Shown in pieces: positions 7,736 through 13,331 of a stretch of 14,726 nucleotides of DNA. The notes below the pieces were generated by a model that did no database searches, had not been told where the DNA came from, and was given only the letters and a program-made list of their open reading frames with translations. Origin of the DNA: Spirochaetales bacterium (GTDB lineage: Bacteria; Spirochaetota; Spirochaetia; SZUA-6; DRHE01); contig JAFGFV010000249.1 of assembly GCA_016930895.1 (NCBI GenBank), positions 1-14,726 of the forward strand. Reading direction: 5' to 3'. Within the stretch, counting starts at the first letter, position 1; each line of letters starts with the position of its first letter. A program made the position numbers and the translations under genes.

Positions 7736-8038
7736 ATGACCGAGGCTTTGCAGTTTGTTCACGAGCCGGGTAGCCGCGATCAGCACTCGGTGGTCGTTTA
7801 CGCCCTCAGCACCTGCGGCTTCTGCAGGCGGGCGCTGGAGTTCTTGCGGAACAACGACGTGGACTTCCGGTACGTATACGTGGACCAGCTTCCTTTGGAG
7901 GCCAAAGCGTCCCTGAAGCAAACGCTCCATGAACGGCACCAGATCCGAGAGCTGTACCCGACCCTCATTCTGAACGATTCGCAGGCCCTTACGGGCTTCG
8001 ACCGCGAGGAGTGGCAGCGGGTGCTGGGGTTGGAGTGA
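7736..8038 (+). CDS. Glutaredoxin-like thiol-disulfide protein (CGFC)
   Basis: This is a 100-residue thioredoxin-fold protein of the glutaredoxin/NrdH type. After a ~17-residue N-terminal extension, strand VVVYALST leads into the redox motif Cys27-Gly-Phe-Cys30. The fold continues with YVYVDQLP, the cis-proline region YPTLIL (Pro75) and a final GF (87-88). The ATG at 7736 has GGGAGG upstream with a rather short four-base gap. It is separated by two bases from a ferredoxin:thioredoxin reductase catalytic subunit, so the two are almost certainly co-transcribed. The natural inference is that the reductase, fed by ferredoxin, reduces this protein, which then reduces cellular targets. There is no signal peptide, so it is cytoplasmic. 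The closest known partner class is small Grx- or Trx-like proteins beside FTR genes in anaerobes. Confidence 0.85.
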   Translation: MTEALQFVHEPGSRDQHSVVVYALSTCGFCRRALEFLRNNDVDFRYVYVDQLPLEAKASLKQTLHERHQIRELYPTLILNDSQALTGFDREEWQRVLGLE

Positions 8039-8040
8039 CC

Positions 8041-8379
8041 ATGCCCGGCACTCACAAGACCATCGAGCAGACCTGGCGCTTCGTGACCATGGTGGCAAGC
8101 CATCAGGGTTGGGTCCTGAACTCCGACCAGGATTTTCTGGAATCCCTGGTCGAAGGGCTCACGGTCAACCACAACCGCTATGGCTACTACCTGTGCCCGT
8201 GCCGGGACACTCTCGGCTCTCGGGAATCCGACGCCGACGTGATCTGTCCCTGCCAGTACGCCGGCCCGGACATCTCCGAGTACGGCCAGTGCTACTGCGC
8301 CCTGTACCTGAGCGAGGCCCTCCGCAACCAGGGGCAGGAACCCCGGCAGATCCCCGAGCGGCGTCCGTTGGAAGCCTGA
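8041..8379 (+). CDS. Ferredoxin:thioredoxin reductase catalytic (beta) subunit
   Basis: This is a 112-residue iron-sulfur disulfide reductase subunit. Six cysteines lie in three pairs: CPC (52-54), CPC (69-71) and CYC (84-86). In the characterised plant enzyme the pattern is CPC-16-CPC-8-CHC; here it is CPC-14-CPC-12-CYC, a spacing and CYC ending that I recall from bacterial and archaeal members. By analogy Cys54 and Cys86 form the redox-active disulfide, while Cys52, Cys69, Cys71 and Cys84 hold the [4Fe-4S] cluster. The ATG at 8041 lies two bases after the preceding stop, with TGGAG five bases upstream; the in-frame start at 8011 would lie inside the previous gene. No variable (alpha) subunit is next to it, which is normal outside oxygenic phototrophs. 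It probably reduces the adjacent glutaredoxin-like protein using ferredoxin electrons. Confidence 0.88.
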   Translation: MPGTHKTIEQTWRFVTMVASHQGWVLNSDQDFLESLVEGLTVNHNRYGYYLCPCRDTLGSRESDADVICPCQYAGPDISEYGQCYCALYLSEALRNQGQEPRQIPERRPLEA

Positions 8380-8398
8380 GCCCGTTGGAAGCCTGAGC
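8365..8398. repeat. 17-bp tandem duplication spanning a stop codon
   Basis: The unit ccgttggaagcctgagc occurs twice in direct succession (8365-8381 and 8382-8398). The first copy encodes the last residues and TGA stop of the reductase subunit, and the second is non-coding. The unit is not a multiple of three. It looks like a recent replication-slippage duplication. Confidence 0.9.
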
Positions 8399-8403
8399 CT
8401 GCT

Positions 8404-8421
8404 CGGCGCCGCTAGGCGCTG
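8404..8421. terminator. Hairpin between convergent genes, possible terminator
   Basis: CGGCGCC (8404-8410) pairs with GGCGCTG (8415-8421), with one G-U pair, around the loop GCTA. It lies between the convergent ends of the reductase subunit (8379) and the nitrilase-like gene (8437). There is no T-run on either side, so a terminator role is only suggested by its position. Confidence 0.35.
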
Positions 8422-8436
8422 CGGGGCGTCGCCTGG

Positions 8437-9414
8437 CTACACGCCCTTGCGATCGAAGCGCACCGAACGGGTGTCCCGCTCTTGGCCCGTGGGTTCCACG
8501 AGGGGACCATAGAGCTCCGGCCGGCGCGTGCGGATCCATCGCTGTCCAGTGCTCTCCTCGAGGAGCGAGAGGTCCAGGTCCGCCATGACCATGTCGTCGC
8601 CCGCCCTGCAGGTCTCCGTGAGGATCCGCCCGTAGGGGTCGATGATCATGGCGTTGCCCGTTCGGATCTCATCGTCGTCCACGCCCACGCCGTTGGAGAA
8701 CACCAGGAACAGGCCGTTGTCGTGGGCCCGGGTCGGGAGCCAGCGCATGAGCCACCCCCTCCCTTTGGGCCCGCGGAGCTCCGCTTCGATGGCCTCGGGG
8801 TCCTCCAGGCGCCTGTCCCAGAGCTCCCGGGACACGAGCCCCATGGTGTGCTCGTTCATGGATGCGCAGCCTCCGGTCTGATGGGGCGCCAGCAGGATCT
8901 GCGCCCCCTTCAGTGCCGTGATGCGCACGTTCTCCCCCAGGTTGTTGTCGTAGCAGGTCAGCACCCCGGCCCTGACGCCGAAGGGCGTGTCAAAGACCGT
9001 GTAGTCGCGCCCCGACTCCATGTGTTCGCTCACGAAGCAGTGCAGCTTGCGGTGCCGCACGAGCGTACCGTCCGGGAACGCGACCACGTAGGTGTTGTAC
9101 AGCCCCGCCTCCGGGCCGTCGCCCTCCCGTTCCACCAGCCCGGCTCCCACCCCCATTCGGTAGGTGCGGGCGCGGTCGATCAGGGCCCTGGAGGACGACC
9201 CCGAGAAAACCGGCTCGGAGAGCTCCAGGAGCTCGGGCCGGGAGAGGTGTCGAAGGAACCAGTAGCCGGTAAGGCAGCACTCGGGGAAGACGATGATCTG
9301 CACCCCCGCGGAGGCGGCCTTCTCCAGGAAACCGTCGATCTTTCCAAGGTTGGCGGCCTTGTCGCCGGGGGCGTGCTCGAACTGGACCGCGGCCGCGCGG
9401 ATGATCTTGCTCAT
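8437..9414 (-). CDS. Carbon-nitrogen hydrolase (nitrilase superfamily)
   Basis: This is a 325-residue nitrilase-superfamily enzyme, which cleaves amide or related C-N bonds with a Glu-Lys-Cys triad. Glu45 in VFPECCLTGY, Lys123 in RHRKLH and Cys154 in LTCYDNNLGEN are all present. A second conserved stretch is LPTRAHDNGLFLVFSN, followed by GNAMIIDPYGRILTE. The length is typical for a single-domain amidase or N-carbamoyl-type hydrolase. There is no signal peptide. The ATG at 9414 is preceded on its strand by a GAAAGG-like site and, further up, a plausible promoter. It diverges from an MFS transporter gene, so the transporter might import the substrate or export the product, but nothing in the sequence fixes the substrate. 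The superfamily call is firm; the specific reaction is unknown. Confidence 0.9.
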   Translation of the reverse strand: MSKIIRAAAVQFEHAPGDKAANLGKIDGFLEKAASAGVQIIVFPECCLTGYWFLRHLSRPELLELSEPVFSGSSSRALIDRARTYRMGVGAGLVEREGDGPEAGLYNTYVVAFPDGTLVRHRKLHCFVSEHMESGRDYTVFDTPFGVRAGVLTCYDNNLGENVRITALKGAQILLAPHQTGGCASMNEHTMGLVSRELWDRRLEDPEAIEAELRGPKGRGWLMRWLPTRAHDNGLFLVFSNGVGVDDDEIRTGNAMIIDPYGRILTETCRAGDDMVMADLDLSLLEESTGQRWIRTRRPELYGPLVEPTGQERDTRSVRFDRKGV

Positions 9415-9447
9415 GGTCTGGCCTTTCTTTTCGGCGGAATCTGTATC

Positions 9448-9476
9448 AGAATAGCGGCGCGACCCCTCTACCGCAA
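9448..9476 (-). promoter_or_regulatory. Candidate sigma70-type promoter for the nitrilase-like gene
   Basis: On the minus strand, TTGCGG (9471-9476) and TATTCT (9448-9453) are separated by 17 bases. The -10 box matches four of six consensus bases and the -35 three of six. It lies 34 bases before the start codon, and a strong dyad ends exactly at its upstream edge. Confidence 0.4.
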
Positions 9477-9525
9477 GGCCGGCGGTTTGTTTCCGCCGGC
9501 CGTGCCTGCCTGCCCGTTGGCACGG
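9477..9525. promoter_or_regulatory. Two consecutive dyads in the divergent nitrilase/MFS intergenic region
   Basis: GGCCGGCGG (9477-9485) and CCGCCGGCC (9493-9501) form a perfect 9-bp inverted repeat around TTTGTTT. It is followed by CCGTGCC (9500-9506) and GGCACGG (9519-9525), a perfect 7-bp inverted repeat around 12 bases. The arms share two bases, so both cannot be fully paired at once. They lie just before the MFS ribosome site (9540-9545) and abut the candidate -35 box of the nitrilase gene. An operator or a 5'-leader attenuator are both possible. Confidence 0.5.
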
Positions 9526-9550
9526 AAGCTCAGGGGGTCAGGAGGCGCCT

Positions 9551-10867
9551 GTGGCACCCCCCGGTAGGCCACGCCGCTTGCACTACGCGTGGGTCATCGC
9601 CGCCCTCAGCGCCGCGGCGGTGATCGGGGCCCTGGGATTTGGGCGCTTCGGGTACACGGTAATCCTGCCCGCCATGGAGGAACACCTGGCTCTGAGCGAC
9701 GTGCAGGCCGCGGACCTGGCCACCGGCAACATGCTCGGATACCTGGTGCTGTCGATTCTTGGCGGTGTGCTGGCGGCCCGTTTGGGCTCGAGACTGGTGG
9801 TCACGGTCTTTCTCTTGGTGACCTGCGGAGGCATGGTGCTGACCGGCCTGGCGCGGGGGTACGGAGGGGCGCTGTTTGCCCGGACCCTGACCGGGATGGG
9901 CAGCGGCGGGGTCAACGTGCCCGTGATGGCCCTGGCGGCGGCGTGGTTCTCCCCGCGCCGCCGGGGCATGGCCATGGGCATCACCGTCAGCGGCTCCAGC
10001 ATCGGCCTGTTCATTACCGGGCTGCTCATCCCGCCGATCCTCGAGCGCTTCGGCGGGCAAGGGTGGCGCTACGGGTGGTACGTGCTGGCGGCCTCCACCG
10101 GCGCGATCGCAGTGCTGAGCGCCTTGCTCCTGCGGGAGCGCCCGGAGGAGCTGGGGCTCCGGCCCTTCGGAGGCGGGCCCGTAGGGGCGCCCGGAGGCAG
10201 GCTCGCAGGCCGGGTGGCTTCGGGGGCGCCCCCCTGGTCGAAGTGGCGGCAGGTCTACGCCGCCCCGCAGGTGTGGCGGCTCGGGGCCGTCTACGCGGCC
10301 TTCGGGTTTTCCTACGTGATCTACGCTACCTTTTTCGTCCGTTACCTCACGGGCGAAGGAGGGTACGCGCTGCAGCGGGCGGGTTCTCTGTGGTCCACGG
10401 TCGGGATTGCCAGCGTCGCGAGCGGGTTCGTGTGGGGAGCCGTGAGCGACCGGTTGGGGCGGAAGCTGGCCCTGTGCCTGGTCCTGCTGCTCCAGGGCGG
10501 AAGCTACGTGCTTTTCGGGTTGTGGCGGGCACCCGCGGGGTTCCTGGTTTCGGCCCTGCTGTTCGCCCTGACGGCCTGGAGCGTCCCGGCCCTGATGGCG
10601 GCCTCGGTCGGTGACCTGACGGAGGCCCGACTCGCCCCGGCGGTGTTCGGGTTCATCTCCCTGTTCCTGAGCATCGGCCAGGTGGCCGGCCCCTTCGCCG
10701 CCGGGCGCATCGCCTCCGCCACCGGTTCGTTCGCCGCCGCCTTCGTGACCGCCGGCGCGGTGGCCGTGGCCGGCGCCGTCAGAGCTCTGCTGAGGCCTGC
10801 GGCGGGTTCCCCGGCGGGCGAAGGGACAGCCGGAGGGACGGTTGCGGGCCCACGCATGCCCCGGTAG
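9551..10867 (+). CDS. Major facilitator superfamily (MFS) transporter
   Basis: This is a 438-residue membrane transporter. The GTG start at 9551 is supported by AGGAGG (9540-9545) five bases upstream. About twelve hydrophobic helices can be read, beginning with YAWVIAALSAAAVIGALGFG. GFGRFGYTVILPAM in helix 1 resembles the GxGRFxY-P motif of the YbfB/YjiJ-type MFS group. The loop SPRRRGMAMGITVSG matches the position between helices 4 and 5, and SDRLGRKL after helix 8 is the repeated MFS loop motif. A central linker of Gly, Pro and Arg residues (about 205-230) separates the two six-helix halves. The gene diverges from the nitrilase-like gene and heads a likely operon with the next two genes. 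Substrate and direction of transport cannot be read from the sequence. Confidence 0.88.
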   Translation: MAPPGRPRRLHYAWVIAALSAAAVIGALGFGRFGYTVILPAMEEHLALSDVQAADLATGNMLGYLVLSILGGVLAARLGSRLVVTVFLLVTCGGMVLTGLARGYGGALFARTLTGMGSGGVNVPVMALAAAWFSPRRRGMAMGITVSGSSIGLFITGLLIPPILERFGGQGWRYGWYVLAASTGAIAVLSALLLRERPEELGLRPFGGGPVGAPGGRLAGRVASGAPPWSKWRQVYAAPQVWRLGAVYAAFGFSYVIYATFFVRYLTGEGGYALQRAGSLWSTVGIASVASGFVWGAVSDRLGRKLALCLVLLLQGGSYVLFGLWRAPAGFLVSALLFALTAWSVPALMAASVGDLTEARLAPAVFGFISLFLSIGQVAGPFAAGRIASATGSFAAAFVTAGAVAVAGAVRALLRPAAGSPAGEGTAGGTVAGPRMPR

Positions 10868-10922
10868 AATGCAGAGACCGCTCGGGGAGACCGGAATCCC
10901 GGGCGGAGGCCCGGAGACGCTC

Positions 10923-11786
10923 GTGAACAAGACCGCCGCATATGCTCTCAGGCTCGAGCCGCTCCTTCGCGATCCTGGCAACGCCGCGGAGGTGGTCCGT
11001 TTGCTGCTGGCGGAGTCCGGTCTGCCTGGCCCGCGCGGGAACCTCGAGCTCGCCTGGGCTTTCGCCGATGCCGTGAGCTCAGCCCCGGTACCGGCCGCCT
11101 GGCTGCCCGAGCTGTGCCGATGGGCAGGCATGGAAGCCGCTGAAGCGCCGACTGGGGATGCCCGGGAGTACCTGCCGTTCTGCGCGGTCGTTGCCTTCGG
11201 CGCCCTGTACTGCGGCCCCAACTGCGCCCATCCTTCGACCGGATCGGACAGCCGCACCTGCACGCCCGTCCAGCGCGAGTGCCTCCTGCAGGCGGTCCGC
11301 CGTGCCGCAGAGGACTCCCGCTGGCGCATGCGTGAGGCCGCGGCCATGGCGCTCCAGCGAGTGGGAGAAACCTCCCCTGAAGAGCTGCCGCAGATCCTCG
11401 ATCCGTGGCTGGCCGGCAGTTCGCTCCTGGCCAGGAGGGGGGTGATCGCCGCCCTGGCGCATCCGCCGCTGCTGAGAGACCCGGCGATCGCCCGGTATGC
11501 GCTGGAGACGGCTGACGCGATCCTGGTCGACGCTGCAGCCGTGCCTGCCGAGGCCCGCAGGTGCGAGGAGTTCCGCGTGCTGACCAAGGGTCTGAGCTAC
11601 GCCTTGAGCGTGATCGTCATCCGCCTGCCGTCGGCGGGATTCGAACTCCTGGAGCGCTGGGTTGCCTGTCCCGACCGGGATATCCGGAAGGTCATGGCGG
11701 CCAACCTCAAGAAGCGGCGCCTCGAGACTGCGGCCCCGCAGCGCGTCGCTGCGCTCACCCGGCTCCTGGCCGCCGGGTCCCGCTGA
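10923..11786 (+). CDS. HEAT-repeat-like protein of unknown function
   Basis: This protein is about 287 residues long with a GTG start at 10923 (MNKTAAY), chosen because GGAG lies six bases upstream. An in-frame ATG at 10869 is the alternative and lacks a visible ribosome site. I do not recognise a named family. The middle and C-terminal parts (about 115-285) look like alpha-helical HEAT-type repeats, for example DSRWRMREAAAMALQRVG and CPDRDIRKVMAANLKKRRL, which resemble the helical scaffolds of DNA-alkylation-repair-like and PBS-lyase HEAT proteins. A cysteine cluster at 87, 97, 101, 113 and 120 (YCGPNC, then RTC and REC) precedes the repeats and could bind metal. No signal peptide or membrane helix is seen. 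It lies between the MFS transporter and a metallophosphoesterase, 21 bases before the latter, so the last two genes are probably co-expressed. Confidence 0.65.
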   Translation: MNKTAAYALRLEPLLRDPGNAAEVVRLLLAESGLPGPRGNLELAWAFADAVSSAPVPAAWLPELCRWAGMEAAEAPTGDAREYLPFCAVVAFGALYCGPNCAHPSTGSDSRTCTPVQRECLLQAVRRAAEDSRWRMREAAAMALQRVGETSPEELPQILDPWLAGSSLLARRGVIAALAHPPLLRDPAIARYALETADAILVDAAAVPAEARRCEEFRVLTKGLSYALSVIVIRLPSAGFELLERWVACPDRDIRKVMAANLKKRRLETAAPQRVAALTRLLAAGSR

Positions 11787-11807
11787 GAGGCACCGGGGGG
11801 AGCTACC

Positions 11808-12929
11808 ATGCAGCAGCTTATGGCGAAGGATCCGATCGCCCATCCCGTTCTGGAGTCCCTCCGGCGCCTGGAGGGCGCGGCGCCGCAGCGGCCCCTGGGC
11901 CGGGGGGAGCGGGTCCTGATCGTGAGCGATCTGCACCTCGGCAACGGGGGAAGCCGCGACGACTTTCGCCGCAACGCGTCCCTGTTCGAGGCTGCCCTGC
12001 GGCGGTACTACCTTCCCGAGGGCTTCCTGCTGGTGCTGAACGGGGACATCGAGGAGCTGCAGCGTTTCCCCCTGCCGGAGGTCCGGCGGGCCTGGCGGGG
12101 GATGTTCGAGCTGTTCGGCGAGTTCCGCCGCGGGGCAGGGCTGTACAAGATCTACGGGAACCACGACTTTGCGCTGTCCCTGCGGGAGGACCCCTTTCCG
12201 GCGGAGCGCCTGCTGGAGGGGCTGCGCCTGACGCGGGACGGGCAGAGCCTGTTTGTGTTCCACGGCCACCAGGCCTCGCTCTTCCAGGAACGCTTCATGA
12301 GCCTCTCGGGCCTGGCCCTGCGCTACGTGGCTACGCCGCTGGGCTTCCGGAGCTACTCGACCTCCCACGACAGCCGCAAGAAGTTTCGGGTGGAGCGGCG
12401 CGTGTACACCTTTGCGGCTGCCGCGAAGACGGTGGCGCTGATCGGCCACACGCACCGGCCCCTCTTCGAGTCCCTCTCCAAGATCGACGTGCTCCGTTTC
12501 CGGATCGAAGGGTTGTGCCGGGAGTACGCCGAGGCGCGGCCCAGAAAGCGGGAGGGCCTGGAAGAGGAAATCCGCCGGTCCAAGGCCGAGCTGGAGAGGC
12601 TGTACGAGGTCAAGGGCGAGATGCCTCACACCCCCAGCCTCTACAATTCGCGCTTCCTGGTCCCCTGCCTGTTTAACTCCGGGTGCGCCGTGGGAAAACG
12701 CGGGTTCACCGCCCTGGAGATGCGCGGCGGCGACATCGCCCTGGTGCACTGGTTCGACCGGCGGCGGAGCGACCGGCACCTGCAACCGGGCGCCGGCGTG
12801 GACTCCACGGGCGACCCGGGAGATTCCGAGGAGAACCCCCAGCAGCTCGGAGACAGTGACTACTTCCGCGTGGTTCTGAACCGGGACAGCCTGGACTACG
12901 TCTTCACCCGCATCCGCCTTCTGGCCTGA
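11808..12929 (+). CDS. Metallophosphoesterase with extended C-terminal part
   Basis: This is a 373-residue calcineurin-like phosphoesterase. The ATG at 11808 has a GGGGGAG site about five bases upstream. Metal-binding motifs occur in family order: SDLHLGN (Asp41, His43), NGD (Asp80), GNHD (118-120), HGH (152-154) and GHTH (213-216). The order and spacing resemble LpxH-type and other bacterial phosphoesterases acting on nucleotide-sugar or small phosphate substrates, but I cannot assign a substrate. After GHTH comes a charged, probably helical or coiled-coil stretch (about 238-270). An LFNSGCAVGKRGFTALEM core strand follows, then a Pro/Asp/Ser-rich low-complexity tail segment (about 322-350) and a final YFRVVLNRDSLDYVF strand. 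There is no signal peptide, so it is probably cytoplasmic. It follows the HEAT-like gene closely. Confidence 0.85.
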   Translation: MQQLMAKDPIAHPVLESLRRLEGAAPQRPLGRGERVLIVSDLHLGNGGSRDDFRRNASLFEAALRRYYLPEGFLLVLNGDIEELQRFPLPEVRRAWRGMFELFGEFRRGAGLYKIYGNHDFALSLREDPFPAERLLEGLRLTRDGQSLFVFHGHQASLFQERFMSLSGLALRYVATPLGFRSYSTSHDSRKKFRVERRVYTFAAAAKTVALIGHTHRPLFESLSKIDVLRFRIEGLCREYAEARPRKREGLEEEIRRSKAELERLYEVKGEMPHTPSLYNSRFLVPCLFNSGCAVGKRGFTALEMRGGDIALVHWFDRRRSDRHLQPGAGVDSTGDPGDSEENPQQLGDSDYFRVVLNRDSLDYVFTRIRLLA

Positions 12930-12972
12930 GCGGGGCCCAGGGCGGCGGATCCCCGCTCCGGGGGAGCCCGGA
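12929..12972. terminator. Two GC hairpins between convergent genes, possible bidirectional terminator
   Basis: AGCGGGG (12929-12935) pairs with CCCCGCT (12951-12957), and TCCGGG (12957-12962) pairs with CCCGGA (12967-12972) around GGAG. They begin at the phosphoesterase stop and lie before the end of the opposing small gene. No T-run follows, so termination is inferred only from location. Confidence 0.4.
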
Positions 12973-12998
12973 CCAGCGGGTGCGGCCGACCGCGGGCC

Positions 12999-13211
12999 CT
13001 ACTTGGACATCTTCTTGACGGTATCCGCGTAGACCGACCAGTACTTCCGGAACGAGTAGGGCCCCTTGCCTTCCACGGCGTTGTCCACGCGGCCTAACAG
13101 CTTTGCGTGGCAGGGCATGCAGATATCGCGACCCAGGCGGAAAACGTAGTTCGTATCCAGGTGAGCGTTTTTGATCGTCTTTCCGCAAATGTCGCACATC
13201 ACTTGGACCAT
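12999..13211 (-). CDS. Small four-cysteine (probable zinc-binding) protein
   Basis: This is a 70-residue protein with Cys6-x2-Cys9 (CDICGK) and Cys31-x2-Cys34 (CMPCH), a spacing typical of small zinc ribbons or treble-clef knuckles. CMPCH looks like a haem-c site, but there is no signal peptide or membrane anchor, and the paired CxxC favours zinc. The C-terminal half is basic and aromatic (KGPYSFRKYWSVYADTVKKM) and may contact nucleic acid or a partner. The start at 13211 is strongly supported: AGGAGG (13220-13225) is eight bases upstream and a promoter-like pair lies above it. It diverges from the glucan phosphorylase gene and converges on the phosphoesterase gene. I do not recognise a named family and give no function. 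Confidence 0.75.
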   Translation of the reverse strand: MVQVMCDICGKTIKNAHLDTNYVFRLGRDICMPCHAKLLGRVDNAVEGKGPYSFRKYWSVYADTVKKMSK

Positions 13212-13235
13212 CAGAAGTTCCTCCTCGCAGCTATT

Positions 13236-13264
13236 AGTCTACACCATATTCTCGGCAAGCTCAA
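13236..13264 (-). promoter_or_regulatory. Candidate sigma70-type promoter for the four-cysteine protein
   Basis: On the minus strand, TTGAGC (13259-13264) and TAGACT (13236-13241) are 17 bases apart, each matching four of six consensus bases. This is the most AT-rich part of the local sequence and lies 24 bases upstream of the start codon. Confidence 0.5.
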
Positions 13265-13288
13265 ACCTCGGGGCGAGCGATAGTGCGC

Positions 13289-13317
13289 ACCGGCCGCGGC
13301 GTATTGTCGCGCCCGGT
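13289..13317 (+). other. Stem-loop just upstream of the glucan phosphorylase gene
   Basis: ACCGG (13289-13293) pairs with CCGGT (13313-13317). Inside it, after a C-C mismatch, CGCG (13295-13298) pairs with CGCG (13308-13311) around a nine-base loop. It ends 14 bases before the first possible ATG. It could be a leader structure or an operator; the sequence does not say which. Confidence 0.4.
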
Positions 13318-13331
13318 CTCCTTCAGGTAGA

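Noticed and set aside
9530..11587. A 685-codon minus-strand open frame across the MFS and HEAT-like genes
   Set aside because: It has biased composition and no recognisable domain. The plus-strand MFS gene has clear membrane helices, motifs and a good ribosome site.
13107..13121. CMPCH as a haem c attachment site
   Set aside because: The protein has no signal peptide or membrane anchor and carries a second CxxC pair, which fits zinc binding better.
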